Assembly: GCA_017519185.1 (NCBI GenBank)
Contig: JAFWSX010000016.1
Location: forward strand, 1 to 33,496
Length of the DNA stretch: 33,496 nucleotides
Reading direction: 5' to 3'
Origin: Bacteroidales bacterium
Lineage (GTDB): Bacteria; Bacteroidota; Bacteroidia; Bacteroidales; UBA932
Made by a program: the position numbers and the translations under genes. The notes beneath the pieces are model-generated. The model saw only the letters and a list, made by a program, of their open reading frames with translations. It was not told the DNA's origin and made no database searches. The stretch's first letter is position 1. Each line of letters begins with the position of its first letter. Below are positions 17,178 to 26,373 of this stretch, one piece after another.

Positions 17178-19514
17178 ATGAAATCTATTTCCGCAAGACT
17201 ACTCGCTGTACTATTACTTATAACTTCACTGACATTCAGCAGCAATGCTGCGGAAAGGCTTGATTCTCTCCTTGCCAATGCCACGACAAGGCCGAAAGTG
17301 GGCCTCGTGCTGAGCGGCGGCGGAGCCAAGGGTTCTGCGCATATCGGTGTTCTGAGGGTTCTGGAAGACCTCGGCATACACGTGGATTACGTCACAGGCA
17401 CCAGCATGGGCTCCATTATGGGTGGTATGTATTCCCTCGGATACAGCGCAGCTGAGATGGACACCATCATCCGCGGCATGGACTGGTCCATCTATATGAG
17501 CAACACCGTGAGACGCAGCGAGCTGTCAACTCAGCGGAAACTGAACAATATGCGCTATCTGCTGGACGTTCCGTTCAGTACCGGCCTCGGACTGCTCGGC
17601 GACCTTGACAGCCAGAAGGAGAATAACGGCGCCGGCATCGCCGACTTCACCACAAGCCTTCCTGCGGGTGTGATCAACGGACAGAATGTGCTCAACCTTT
17701 TCAACGGACTGAGCGTAGGCTACCAGGATTCCATTGATTTCAACAACCTGCCAATCCCCTTCGCCTGCGTGGCGGTGGACCTCATCACAAATAACGAAGT
17801 CGTGTTCCACAGCGGGCATCTGCCCACTGCCATACGTTCTTCAATGGCCATCCCGGGCGTCTTCGCACCCGTCAAGATGGGCAATATGATATTGATTGAC
17901 GGCGGCTTCCGCAACAACTTCCCCACGGACGTCTGCCGTGAAATGGGTGCCGACATCATCATCGGCGTCGATGTCAGCGACAAGGGCAATTTTGATGCAG
18001 ACAACACCCGCTCGCTGCCGCAGGTAATGCAGCAGTTCCTCAACATATCCACCAATGAAGCACACGTGGAACATTCCGAACTCTGCGACGTGCTGATCAT
18101 CCCCGATATCAGCGGCTACGGCTCCCTGAGTTTTGACAGCGCAGCCATTGACACCCTGATTGAAAGGGGATACAACGAGGCCCTGGCCCATATGCCGGAG
18201 CTGCTCACCGTCAAAAAGATCCTTGACAAGTTCGACCGCGACACCTCCCGCGACGACATACCGAAGGCGGTCAATATGTACAAGACCAGCTTTGACGTCT
18301 CTTCCATCCAGATCAACGGCATCAATGAGCGCGACGAGAGATGGCTGCTCAACAAGGCCCGCCTCAAAGGCAAGACCTCTGTCACCGGAGAAGATATAGA
18401 CAGGGCGCTGTCGGTATTCACCGGCACCGGAGTCTACGAAAAGATGTCACACCGTTTCGTGCCTGACGGAGACCGCTACATCCTTGTTTTCGACCTTGAA
18501 AAACAGCAGCCCCACGAACTCGGCCTGGGTTTGAGGTATGACAGCGACGAAGCAGCCAACATCCTTGTTGAAGTGGGGCTGAACGCTCACAGGATGAATG
18601 CCTTCAGGCTGAACCTCAACAGCCGTCTGGGATTCTATCCCCAGATAGAGGGCCAGTTCCTATATGTACCCTATTATTTTCCCAGCATAGGCATAAGCTA
18701 TTCCTTCAAGAAAATGGGTCTCGACTATACCATTCCCGGTACGAACCATTTCCCGAGCTTCGACGGCTTCAACCGGATGCAGTCAGAACTCTTCATCAAG
18801 GAGACTTATTCAAAATACTTCATAGCGCACCTCGGGTTGAGATACAGTCGATACAAGCTTTACCAAAGCTCTAACGAATTGCTGACCGACGTGCTCCGCG
18901 AGCCTCAGAGCCACGTGCTGGAAGTCCGCGGACAGCTGGACTACGACGTGCTCGACAACGCCTATTATCCCACCAGGGGTATCAAGTCGAGCCTGAGCGG
19001 CAAATACATTATCAACCACGACCTGTACATAACGGGCAATGATGGCAACCCTGTCACTTTCACATATGACTTCCTTAGTGCAATACCCTTCGGGAACAGG
19101 TTTGTGATAGAAACTTCTCTCTATCTGCGATCCATCCTCAATGACAAGAACAAGTTGTACGGAATGGTTATCGGCAACACCATTGGAGGTGACTTCTCGG
19201 GCCGTTACTGGGAAAACCAGGCACCTTTCGTCGGCCTGGTCGATGCCTGCCTTGCATACAGTTGGCTCGGCGTTGCGAGAATCGATGCCAGGGTAAAGAT
19301 CTCGCCCAAGTTCTACGCCTACGCTATGTACAACTACGGCCTTACCGCTTCCGATCTCAACATCTACAGCCTCGACCATATGCGCTACGACCTTCACGGA
19401 GCAGGCGTCAAGCTGTCATACGACTCGTTCATAGGACCTATCAGCGCCCAGGTCCACTGGTCAAGTCTCTGGAACCGCGTAGGGTTCTATCTTAACGCAG
19501 GTTACATATTCTGA
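17178..19514 (+). CDS. Patatin-like phospholipase with C-terminal BamA/D15-type outer-membrane domain
   Basis: 778 aa. Signal peptide 1-24 (MKSISARLLAVLLLITSLTF then SSNA). The patatin domain (about 40-345) has oxyanion loop SGGGAKGSAH (46-55), nucleophile Ser76 in GTSMG and Asp241 in DGGF, giving the Ser-Asp dyad of lipid acyl hydrolases. Residues about 360-440 resemble a POTRA fold (FDVSSIQINGINERDERWLL). From about 445 to the end the sequence is beta-strand rich with D15/BamA features (YPTRGIKSSLSGKY, WSSLWNRVGFYLNAGYIF, C-terminal Phe). The order patatin-POTRA-barrel is that of PlpD-type (type Vd) autotransporters, so the lipase may be placed at or beyond the outer membrane. Substrate and host or self role are unknown. 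It lies between DUF819 (10 bp) and the Na/Pi transporter (42 bp). Confidence 0.9.
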   Translation: MKSISARLLAVLLLITSLTFSSNAAERLDSLLANATTRPKVGLVLSGGGAKGSAHIGVLRVLEDLGIHVDYVTGTSMGSIMGGMYSLGYSAAEMDTIIRGMDWSIYMSNTVRRSELSTQRKLNNMRYLLDVPFSTGLGLLGDLDSQKENNGAGIADFTTSLPAGVINGQNVLNLFNGLSVGYQDSIDFNNLPIPFACVAVDLITNNEVVFHSGHLPTAIRSSMAIPGVFAPVKMGNMILIDGGFRNNFPTDVCREMGADIIIGVDVSDKGNFDADNTRSLPQVMQQFLNISTNEAHVEHSELCDVLIIPDISGYGSLSFDSAAIDTLIERGYNEALAHMPELLTVKKILDKFDRDTSRDDIPKAVNMYKTSFDVSSIQINGINERDERWLLNKARLKGKTSVTGEDIDRALSVFTGTGVYEKMSHRFVPDGDRYILVFDLEKQQPHELGLGLRYDSDEAANILVEVGLNAHRMNAFRLNLNSRLGFYPQIEGQFLYVPYYFPSIGISYSFKKMGLDYTIPGTNHFPSFDGFNRMQSELFIKETYSKYFIAHLGLRYSRYKLYQSSNELLTDVLREPQSHVLEVRGQLDYDVLDNAYYPTRGIKSSLSGKYIINHDLYITGNDGNPVTFTYDFLSAIPFGNRFVIETSLYLRSILNDKNKLYGMVIGNTIGGDFSGRYWENQAPFVGLVDACLAYSWLGVARIDARVKISPKFYAYAMYNYGLTASDLNIYSLDHMRYDLHGAGVKLSYDSFIGPISAQVHWSSLWNRVGFYLNAGYIF

Positions 19515-19556
19515 TAAAATTATTAAATTCGCAAAGACCTAAACTATTAATACAGG

Positions 19557-21299
19557 ATGCTAGTACTGCAAATTCTGACACTTCTCGGCTCATTGGGAAT
19601 GTTCCTCTACGGTATGTCCCTTATGAGCGGAGGTCTGCAGAAAATGGCCGGTGACCGTATGCGTCATTTTATGGCCAAGATGACCTCCAATACTTTCAAA
19701 GGAATTCTCACCGGTATAGGCGTCACTGCATTGGTGCAGAGTTCGACTGCCACCACGCTGATGCTCGTCAGCTTCGTCAATGCCGGACTTCTCAGTCTTG
19801 CCACGGCCATTTCCGTGATAATGGGTGCCAACATCGGCACTACCATCACAGCGTGGATCTTCGCCCTCAGTTTCGGCGGCGGCAGTTTCAGCCTCGGCAC
19901 CATAGCCGTTCCGCTGATGTTCTTCGCCTATCTGCTTTTCGTGTCGAAGAGCAAGAAACGCACAGATATGGGTGAATTCATTATGGGTTTCGCCCTGCTG
20001 TTCCTTGGCCTGTCCACATTGAGGGAAACTTCCACCATCCTTCTGGACAATGAACCTGTACGGCAATTCCTGGGCAACCTCACTGGATGGGGCTTCGGAA
20101 GCATGCTGCTGTTTATGGTGGCTGGCGCCTGCATGACACTTATGCTCCAGTCTTCAGCAGCGACAATGGCCATCACCATGGTGCTCGTAGCACAGGGATA
20201 CATCCCGTTCACGATGGCTGCCGCAATGGTGCTTGGAGAAAACATCGGTACCACCATTACTTCAAACATAGCTGCTTCAGTCGCAAATGTCAGTGCCCGG
20301 CGTACTGCACGCGCACACCTGCTGTTCAATATGTTCGGAGTGATTTGGGTCATCTGCCTCTTCCATCCTTTCCTTGGATTCATAGGCAAGATCGTCACCC
20401 TTTTCGGATTCCCGAATCCCTACATAACTGACTTCACCACGGCAAGCGAAGCAACCCGCGAAGCTCTCGTTGCTTCCCTGCCTTACAGTGTCGCCACCCT
20501 CCACTCCCTGTTCAATGTGATCAACACCCTCATTCTCGTATGGTTCATCCCTGTGATTGAGAAAATCGTCACCTGGATGGTTCCCAGCAAAGAGTCTGAA
20601 GAAGAGACGTTCCGCCTCAAATATATCGGTGCGAACGCCATTATGCAGACCGGTGACCTGGCCCTCAACTCCGCCAAGCTGGAACTGGTCCGCTATGGTG
20701 ACCTCTGCCGCAGGGTTGTCGGCTTCATCAAGAACGCCGCTGATGCAAAGAGTGAGAACGATTTCAACCAATGGAACGAAAAGCTCATCAAATATGAGGA
20801 GATCACCGACCAGGTGGAGAAGGAAATAGCCACATACCTCGGCCAGGTGACAAAGGGCGAGACCAGTTACGAAGGTATCGTCCGCGTCCGCAGTTTCTAC
20901 CGAATCATAGGTGAGATGGAGTCCCTCGGTGACAGCGGAGAGAGCATAGGCCGGTCTATTGCCCGGGCCTGGGCCCACAACAAGCCATTCACACCTGATA
21001 TGGTTACCAAGATCGACCATATGGCCGACCTTGTGGACGAAGCGTTTGCAGAGATGCACACGAATCTTGAGACCCCTCTGGTCAAGCTGCAGGATATCTC
21101 CAATGCCGAGCACGCTGAGGAACGCATCAACTCCTATCGTGACATCCTCCGCGAAGAGCACTTTGCCAATCTTGAAGACCGCAGTTACCCCTATGAAACC
21201 GGTTCATTCTATATGGATGTGGTGAACGGTCTTGAAAAGATGGGCGACTTCATCATCAACATATCCCAGAGCACTATTGCTGCCAAGGATGTTAAATAA
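19557..21299 (+). CDS. Na+/phosphate cotransporter family protein (NptA/YjbB type, with PhoU-like domain)
   Basis: 580 aa. The N-terminal membrane part (1-345) is an inverted repeat, each half carrying the family signature: QSSTATT (61-67) and QSSAATM (198-204). GANIGTTITAW and GENIGTTITSN follow in matching places. Residues about 360-575 are soluble helices of the PhoU type (ALNSAKLELVRYGDLCRRVV, RSFYRIIGEMESLGDSGESI). Members move phosphate with Na+, in bacteria sometimes outward (YjbB exports phosphate). Na+ coupling would fit an organism with a possibly Na+-pumping pyrophosphatase, but that is inference. It is 24 bp upstream of the permease gene. A near-consensus TAAATTCG lies about 25 bp upstream of the ATG. 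Confidence 0.92.
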   Translation: MLVLQILTLLGSLGMFLYGMSLMSGGLQKMAGDRMRHFMAKMTSNTFKGILTGIGVTALVQSSTATTLMLVSFVNAGLLSLATAISVIMGANIGTTITAWIFALSFGGGSFSLGTIAVPLMFFAYLLFVSKSKKRTDMGEFIMGFALLFLGLSTLRETSTILLDNEPVRQFLGNLTGWGFGSMLLFMVAGACMTLMLQSSAATMAITMVLVAQGYIPFTMAAAMVLGENIGTTITSNIAASVANVSARRTARAHLLFNMFGVIWVICLFHPFLGFIGKIVTLFGFPNPYITDFTTASEATREALVASLPYSVATLHSLFNVINTLILVWFIPVIEKIVTWMVPSKESEEETFRLKYIGANAIMQTGDLALNSAKLELVRYGDLCRRVVGFIKNAADAKSENDFNQWNEKLIKYEEITDQVEKEIATYLGQVTKGETSYEGIVRVRSFYRIIGEMESLGDSGESIGRSIARAWAHNKPFTPDMVTKIDHMADLVDEAFAEMHTNLETPLVKLQDISNAEHAEERINSYRDILREEHFANLEDRSYPYETGSFYMDVVNGLEKMGDFIINISQSTIAAKDVK

Positions 21300-21323
21300 C
21301 GGAAATTCCTAAACTAAATAACT

Positions 21324-22664
21324 ATGTCACAGAATCAGCAAGCAATCTATGATGCCCGTGCACTCGGTCGCGGCAAGATGTTTACCCTGGGCCTCCAGCA
21401 TATGTTCGCCATGTTCGGCGCTACAGTCCTGGTGCCCGTGCTCACCGGTCTTTCAATGTCTGCCACCCTGCTCTTCGCAGGCCTCGGCACACTGATCTTC
21501 CATCTTATGACCAAGATGAAGGTTCCTGCATTCCTCGGTTCTTCTTTCGCTTTCCTCGGCGGATACGCCTCTGTGGTTGCGATGGGTGCCGAGCAGGGAA
21601 TGGATGCAGCTGCATCTCTGCCCTACGCCTGCATCGGTGTCTTCTGCGCCGGCCTCATCTATTTCATCCTTGCAGCACTCATCGCCGCTTTCGGAGCAAA
21701 GAAGGTAATGCGCTTCTTCCCTCCGATCGTCACCGGCCCCATCATCATTGCCATCGGACTGACCCTCTCTGGTTCTGCCATCAACAACTGCCAGACAAAC
21801 TGGTGGATCGCCCTGCTCGCAATCGTCATCATCATCGTATGCAACATCTGGGGCAAGGGAATGATCAAGATCCTCCCCATCCTGCTCGGCGTGCTCGGTT
21901 CTTATATCGTTGCTGCCTGCTTCGGACTGTGCGACTTCTCTGCAGTGAAGGAAGCTGCCTGGATAGGCGTTCCTTTCAAGATGCAGAACACTGCTTTTGC
22001 CGTATTCCAGAATCCGAACTGGGGTCTGCTGGTTTCTGCCATCATCACCATCGTGCCCATCTCCCTGGCTACTATGATGGAGCACATCGGTGACGTCTGC
22101 GCCATTTCTTCTACCGTCGGCAAGAACTTCCTCGGAGACCCTGGTCTGCACCGCACCCTTATGGGAGACGGTCTCGCTACAATGCTTGCTTCCCTGTTCG
22201 GAGCTCCGGCCAACACTACCTACGGTGAGAACACCGGTGTGCTCAACCTCACCAAGGTATTTGACCCGAGGGTCATCCGCCTTGCAGCAGTATTCGCCAT
22301 CATTCTGTCGTTCTGCCCCAAATTCTCAGCACTCATCGGAGCAATGCCCGCCTCAACCATAGGTGGCGTTTCTCTCGTGCTTTACGGTATGATCTCAGCT
22401 GTCGGTGTGCGCAATATGGTTGAAAACCACGTTGACTTCACTTCTTCACGCAATGTGATCGTAGCCGCCCTCATCCTCGTGCTTGCCATCGGCATCAAGT
22501 ACGGAGCCAACGACGCACTCTCTATCGGATTCACCACCCTCTCAGGCCTTGCAGTTGCAGCCCTCGTAGGCGTAATCCTCAATGCCATCCTTCCCGGCAA
22601 GGACTATGTCTTCAACGAGGACACCACTGACGCAGAGTCTCCCGAACTGCCGAAATTAGATTGA
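21324..22664 (+). CDS. uraA: NCS2 uracil/xanthine permease (UraA type)
   Basis: 446 aa with about 14 hydrophobic segments, as in UraA. NCS2 landmarks: FLGSSFAFLGGYASV near the N-terminus, the substrate-site Glu in MMEHIGDV (equivalent to the Glu241 region of E. coli UraA), and the motif YGENTGVLNLTKVFDPRVIRL with a Glu rather than the Gln of many purine carriers, which favours uracil. Predicted H+-coupled nucleobase uptake at the cytoplasmic membrane. Last gene of the plus-strand run that begins with the deoxynucleoside kinase, so a loose nucleotide-salvage theme is possible. Confidence 0.9.
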   Translation: MSQNQQAIYDARALGRGKMFTLGLQHMFAMFGATVLVPVLTGLSMSATLLFAGLGTLIFHLMTKMKVPAFLGSSFAFLGGYASVVAMGAEQGMDAAASLPYACIGVFCAGLIYFILAALIAAFGAKKVMRFFPPIVTGPIIIAIGLTLSGSAINNCQTNWWIALLAIVIIIVCNIWGKGMIKILPILLGVLGSYIVAACFGLCDFSAVKEAAWIGVPFKMQNTAFAVFQNPNWGLLVSAIITIVPISLATMMEHIGDVCAISSTVGKNFLGDPGLHRTLMGDGLATMLASLFGAPANTTYGENTGVLNLTKVFDPRVIRLAAVFAIILSFCPKFSALIGAMPASTIGGVSLVLYGMISAVGVRNMVENHVDFTSSRNVIVAALILVLAIGIKYGANDALSIGFTTLSGLAVAALVGVILNAILPGKDYVFNEDTTDAESPELPKLD

Positions 22665-22759
22665 CGAAGAAGTCCTTTCTGTTAAGGATTTGAATCTAAG
22701 GAACGATTATTCTTCAATTGTTTTAGCAATTTAAGCTCATTGGATTCAATTCAGAACAC

Positions 22760-22809
22760 ATAACCCGGATTTAGTTTAAATACCTTATTTTAAGCTATTT
22801 CCGGGTTAT
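22760..22809. repeat. 50-nt imperfect palindrome between uraA and iorA
   Basis: Outer arms ATAACCCGGA (22760-22769) and TCCGGGTTAT (22800-22809) pair perfectly over 10 bp. After a 2-nt mismatch the inner parts (TAGTTTAAA and TTTTAAGCTA) pair further, leaving a short AT-rich loop. The right arm ends 6 bp before the -33 element of the iorA promoter. It may end uraA transcripts, although no U-tract follows, or be a binding site for a dimeric regulator. The rest of the 207-bp gap (22665-22759) shows only a weak 5-bp stem near 22674-22689. Confidence 0.55.
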
Positions 22810-22814
22810 TTGGA

Positions 22815-22845
22815 CTTGTTATGTGACAAATTATAGCTATTTTTG
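22815..22845 (+). promoter_or_regulatory. Promoter of the ior-paaK-ACT operon
   Basis: CTTG (22815-22818), 19 nt, then TATTTTTG (22838-22845), a near-perfect Bacteroidetes TTTG-N19-TAnnTTTG promoter. The predicted start lies about 20 nt before ATG 22872. Confidence 0.7.
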
Positions 22846-22871
22846 ACGCTGCTATTTATGTAATTGCATCC

Positions 22872-24476
22872 ATGTCAGAGAAGAGATTGTTGCTTGGCGA
22901 CGAAGCAGTCGCGCTTGGTGCCTTGTATGCAGGCATTTCCGGTGTTTACGCATATCCTGGCACCCCCTCCACCGAAATAACCGAATTCATACAGCTAAGC
23001 CCCGAAGGGCGAAGCGGAGCAGTGCGCAGCCGCTGGTGCACCAATGAGAAGACAGCAATGGAAACAGCGCTGGGTATGTCCTTCGCAGGCAAGCGTGCCC
23101 TGGTATGCATGAAGCACGTGGGTATGAATGTATGCGCCGACCCCTTCGTCAATTCAGCCTCTACCGGTGTGCGCGGCGGAGTGGTTGTCCTTGCTGCCGA
23201 CGATCCCTCGATGCACTCATCCCAGAACGAGCAGGATTCCCGTTTCTACGGCAAGTTCGCCCTGATTCCCTTCTTCGAGCCCTCCACACAGCAGGAAGCA
23301 TTTGACATGATGGCAGTTGCGTTCGACCTTTCTGAAGAGCTCGAGCTTCCGGTGCTGATGCGCACAGTCACCAGGCTTGCGCACTCCCGCGCTGCAGTAG
23401 TTGCTTCCGGGCAGATGCGCTCCCAGAACAAGCTGGACCCGGAGACTGAGACTGCGAACTGGAACCTTCTGCCGATCAATGCCCGCAGGCGCTATCAGGT
23501 GCTCATTTCAAAGCAGCCCGAGATTGCCACCCGTGCCGAGTCATCTCCGTTTAACTCCCTGGAACTCGGGCCTGAAGGCGGCCTTGGCGTCATTGCCTGC
23601 GGCAACGCATACAACTACGTGAAAGAAGCAGCCCCGCAGGGCATTTCCCTGCTCAAGATATCTCAATACCCGATACCTGCGGCTATGGTACGCAAACTCG
23701 CAGACCATTGCAGCAGCATTCTCGTGGTGGAGGACGGCCAGCCATTCGTTGAAGAGCAGATTCCCGCACTTCTTGGAGCCGGATACAAGGTGGAAGGCCG
23801 CCTTACCGGACGCCTGCCCCGCACAGGAGAGCTCAGTCCGGACAATGTTGCCGCAGCATTTGGCATCGAAGCCAGGACTTCTTTCCCTCCTGCAGAAAAC
23901 ATCGCACCGAGACCTCCCCAGTTCTGTCAGGGCTGCGGTCACAGGGATGTCTTCACCGTTCTGAAACAGATTTATTCCGAATACCCTCAAGGCCGTATTT
24001 TCGGCGACGTGGGCTGCTATACTCTCGGAGCACTGCCCCCCTACAAGGCTCTCGACAGTTGCCTTGACATGGGTTCAGCCATCACGCTGGCCAAAGGTGC
24101 CGCAGATGCCGGCCTGTATCCCGTGCTGACAGTGATCGGCGACTCAACTTTCACCCACTCCGGAATGACCGGCCTGCTGGACGCCGCCAACGAAAACTCT
24201 GACATCACTGTCATCATAAGTGATAATCTGGCAACCGGAATGACCGGAGGACAGGAGTCGGCCGGAACCCACAAGTACGAAGCCATATGCCTGGGTCTAG
24301 GCGTGGAACGCGAGCATCTGCACGTGGTGGTTCCCCTGCCCAAGAACATCGAAATGATAGCCGACCTCATCCGCAAGGAAATCGCATACCACGGATTGTC
24401 GGTAATCATCGCTCAACGTGAGTGTATGCAAACCCTTGCCCGCAAGCAAAGGGCTAAAAAAGCGACTGAAAAATGA
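22872..24476 (+). CDS. iorA: Indolepyruvate:ferredoxin oxidoreductase alpha subunit, lacking the ferredoxin domain
   Basis: Interconverts arylpyruvate + CoA and arylacetyl-CoA + CO2 with ferredoxin. 534 aa. The N-terminal pyruvate-ferredoxin-oxidoreductase-type pyrimidine-binding domain has LLGDEAVALGALYAG and YAYPGTPSTEITEF. The C-terminal TPP domain has CQGCGHRD (352-359), GDVGCYTLG (378-386), GDSTFTHSG (423-431) and DNLATGMTGGQ (451-461). Archaeal IorA proteins run past 600 residues and end in an 8-Cys 2[4Fe-4S] domain. This one stops after RECMQTLARKQRAKKATEK with no CxxCxxC cluster, so electrons must pass to another carrier. No frameshift explains the loss, since the stop overlaps the next ATG (ATGA). 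The partners iorB, paaK and an ACT gene follow directly. Related enzymes for other 2-oxoacids are less likely given the neighbours. Confidence 0.88.
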   Translation: MSEKRLLLGDEAVALGALYAGISGVYAYPGTPSTEITEFIQLSPEGRSGAVRSRWCTNEKTAMETALGMSFAGKRALVCMKHVGMNVCADPFVNSASTGVRGGVVVLAADDPSMHSSQNEQDSRFYGKFALIPFFEPSTQQEAFDMMAVAFDLSEELELPVLMRTVTRLAHSRAAVVASGQMRSQNKLDPETETANWNLLPINARRRYQVLISKQPEIATRAESSPFNSLELGPEGGLGVIACGNAYNYVKEAAPQGISLLKISQYPIPAAMVRKLADHCSSILVVEDGQPFVEEQIPALLGAGYKVEGRLTGRLPRTGELSPDNVAAAFGIEARTSFPPAENIAPRPPQFCQGCGHRDVFTVLKQIYSEYPQGRIFGDVGCYTLGALPPYKALDSCLDMGSAITLAKGAADAGLYPVLTVIGDSTFTHSGMTGLLDAANENSDITVIISDNLATGMTGGQESAGTHKYEAICLGLGVEREHLHVVVPLPKNIEMIADLIRKEIAYHGLSVIIAQRECMQTLARKQRAKKATEK

Positions 24477-25054
24477 AACTTGACATAAAACTCTCAGGCG
24501 TAGGAGGGCAAGGCATCCTCTCGATCGCAACCGTCATCTCACAGGCAGCCCTCACTGACGGGCTATACCTCAAGCAGGCTGAAGTTCACGGAATGAGCCA
24601 GCGGGGAGGCGACGTGCAGAGTGACCTGCGCCTCAGCACCGAGCCCATCTACAGCGACCTCATTGCCAAAGGCGGAGTAGACCTGCTCATTTCAATGGAG
24701 CCGATGGAAGCCCTTCGTTACCGCAACTGGCTCACTCCCGAAGGCGTCATCATCACCTCTTCCAAACCGTTCGTCAACATCCCGAACTATCCCGACGAAG
24801 CTGCCGTTCTCGCAGAGCTTGCCGCACTGCCGAAAGTGATCAGCCTTGACATCGAACAGATGGCTCACGATGCCGAAGTTCCCAGAAGTGCCAATATGAT
24901 CCTGCTGGGCCTCGCCGCCCCGCACATCCCTATCCTGACGGCCGACAGCCTGAGGGATGCAATAGCAAACATTTTCTCCCGCAAGGGTGAAGCAATAATC
25001 GAAGCCAATCTGCGGGCCTTCAACACCGGCCTGCAATATTCCACTAACCTATGA
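24473..25054 (+). CDS. iorB: Indolepyruvate:ferredoxin oxidoreductase beta subunit
   Basis: 193 aa, normal for IorB. This is the gamma-type 2-oxoacid:acceptor oxidoreductase domain: Gly-rich LSGVGGQGIL (7-16), AEVHGMSQRGGDVQSDLR (about 39-56) and ISMEPMEALRY. It binds CoA and pairs with IorA to complete the active site. Its ATG overlaps the iorA stop, and its own stop overlaps the paaK start (both ATGA), so all three are translationally coupled. It carries no Fe-S motif. Confidence 0.92.
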   Translation: MKLDIKLSGVGGQGILSIATVISQAALTDGLYLKQAEVHGMSQRGGDVQSDLRLSTEPIYSDLIAKGGVDLLISMEPMEALRYRNWLTPEGVIITSSKPFVNIPNYPDEAAVLAELAALPKVISLDIEQMAHDAEVPRSANMILLGLAAPHIPILTADSLRDAIANIFSRKGEAIIEANLRAFNTGLQYSTNL

Positions 25055-26361
25055 TTTGGAACCAAGCCAAAGAATGCATGAGCCGCGACCAGATGCGCGA
25101 GCTCCAGGGAAAACGCCTGCACAAGATCGTGCAGTACGTCTACCACAATGTTCCGTTCTACCGCAGCCGCCTGCAGGAGATGGACATCACACCGGATGAT
25201 ATCCGTACCATTGACGACATCGTCAAGCTTCCTTTCACTACCAAGAAGGACTTGCGCGACAACTATCCGTTCGGTCTGCAAGCCGCTCATCAGAATGAAA
25301 TCATCCGTATACACGCATCTTCCGGCACTACGGGCAATCCAACCATCGTAGGCTACACACGCAAGGACATCGGTGTATGGAGCGAATGTATGGCTCGCTG
25401 CCTCACATCTTTCGGCGTCAGCCGGGAAGATATCTTCTCCGTTGCCTATGGCTATGGACTGTTCACAGGAGGCCTTGGAGCCCACAACGGCGTGGAGATG
25501 GTCGGAGCAGCTGTTGTCCCCGCATCGACAGGCAACACTGAGAAGCACGTCCGCCTGATCCGCGACCTCGGCATCACAGGTATTGCCTGCACACCCTCTT
25601 ATGCTCTCCACCTTGCGGAAACAATGGAAAAGATGGGAATCACCCGCGACCAGATCAAGCTGCGCGTAGGTGCTTTTGGAGCTGAACCCTGGACTGAGAA
25701 TATGCGCACCGAGATTCAGGACCGTCTTGGCTTGAAAGGTTTCAACATCTACGGCCTGAGCGAGATTATGGGCCCGAGCGTAAGCTATGAATGTGACGAG
25801 CAGAATGGCTCCCACATCAACGAGGACCACTTCTACCCCGAAATAATCGACCCCGAAACTCTTCAGCCGCTTCCTGCCGGCCAGACAGGAGAACTAGTGT
25901 TCACCACACTCACCAAGGAAGGAATGCCGGTTCTTCGTTACCGTACGCGCGACCTCTGCTCGCTGATGCCTGGTGAATGCCCTTGCGGACGTACCAATGT
26001 CCGTATGAGCGCCATCCAGGGCCGAAGTGACGATATGCTCATCATACGAGGCATCAATGTCTTCCCGTCACAGGTCGAGAGCGTAGTGCTGTCGATGGAA
26101 GAGTTCGCACCGCACTATCTGCTCGTGGTAGACCGCGTCAAGAATCTCGACACTCTCCAGGTGCAGGTGGAACTGCGTCAGGAGTACTTCACTGCAACGC
26201 TCGACACTCCCGCCGCCATCGAAGAACTCAGCAAGAAGCTTGAGGCCAAGCTGCGCAGCGTCCTGAGCATCGGTGCGAAAGTCCTGCTCAAGGCTCCCGG
26301 CACTCTCGAGCGCAGCCAGGGCAAGAGCGCCCACGTCATCGACAACCGCAAACTGAAATAA
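25051..26361 (+). CDS. paaK: Phenylacetate-CoA ligase
   Basis: Activates an aryl acid, probably phenylacetate or indoleacetate, to its CoA thioester with ATP (AMP-forming). 436 aa, typical of PaaK. The AMP-binding P-loop is IHASSGTTGNPTIVGYT (87-103); then NIYGLSEIMGPSVSYEC, the Asp region VLRYRTRDLCSL, and the C-terminal hinge GRSDDMLIIRGINVFPSQVE. The start overlaps the iorB stop by ATGA. No aerobic paa genes (ring epoxidase, paaABCDE) accompany it. It therefore likely serves an anaerobic ior route, either making aryl-CoA for reductive carboxylation to arylpyruvate or working in reverse, releasing arylacetate with energy recovery. The AMP-forming chemistry favours activation of imported aryl acids. 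Confidence 0.93.
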   Translation: MIWNQAKECMSRDQMRELQGKRLHKIVQYVYHNVPFYRSRLQEMDITPDDIRTIDDIVKLPFTTKKDLRDNYPFGLQAAHQNEIIRIHASSGTTGNPTIVGYTRKDIGVWSECMARCLTSFGVSREDIFSVAYGYGLFTGGLGAHNGVEMVGAAVVPASTGNTEKHVRLIRDLGITGIACTPSYALHLAETMEKMGITRDQIKLRVGAFGAEPWTENMRTEIQDRLGLKGFNIYGLSEIMGPSVSYECDEQNGSHINEDHFYPEIIDPETLQPLPAGQTGELVFTTLTKEGMPVLRYRTRDLCSLMPGECPCGRTNVRMSAIQGRSDDMLIIRGINVFPSQVESVVLSMEEFAPHYLLVVDRVKNLDTLQVQVELRQEYFTATLDTPAAIEELSKKLEAKLRSVLSIGAKVLLKAPGTLERSQGKSAHVIDNRKLK

Positions 26362-26373
26362 ACTCTCCGTACT

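Noticed and set aside
20277-21161. 294-codon minus-strand open frame inside the Na/Pi cotransporter
   Set aside because: Antisense shadow of the PhoU-like region; no promoter and no recognisable domain.
22665-22760. Small gene or riboswitch downstream of uraA
   Set aside because: No open frame with a credible start and no known riboswitch core was recognised; only a weak 5-bp stem and AT-rich sequence.
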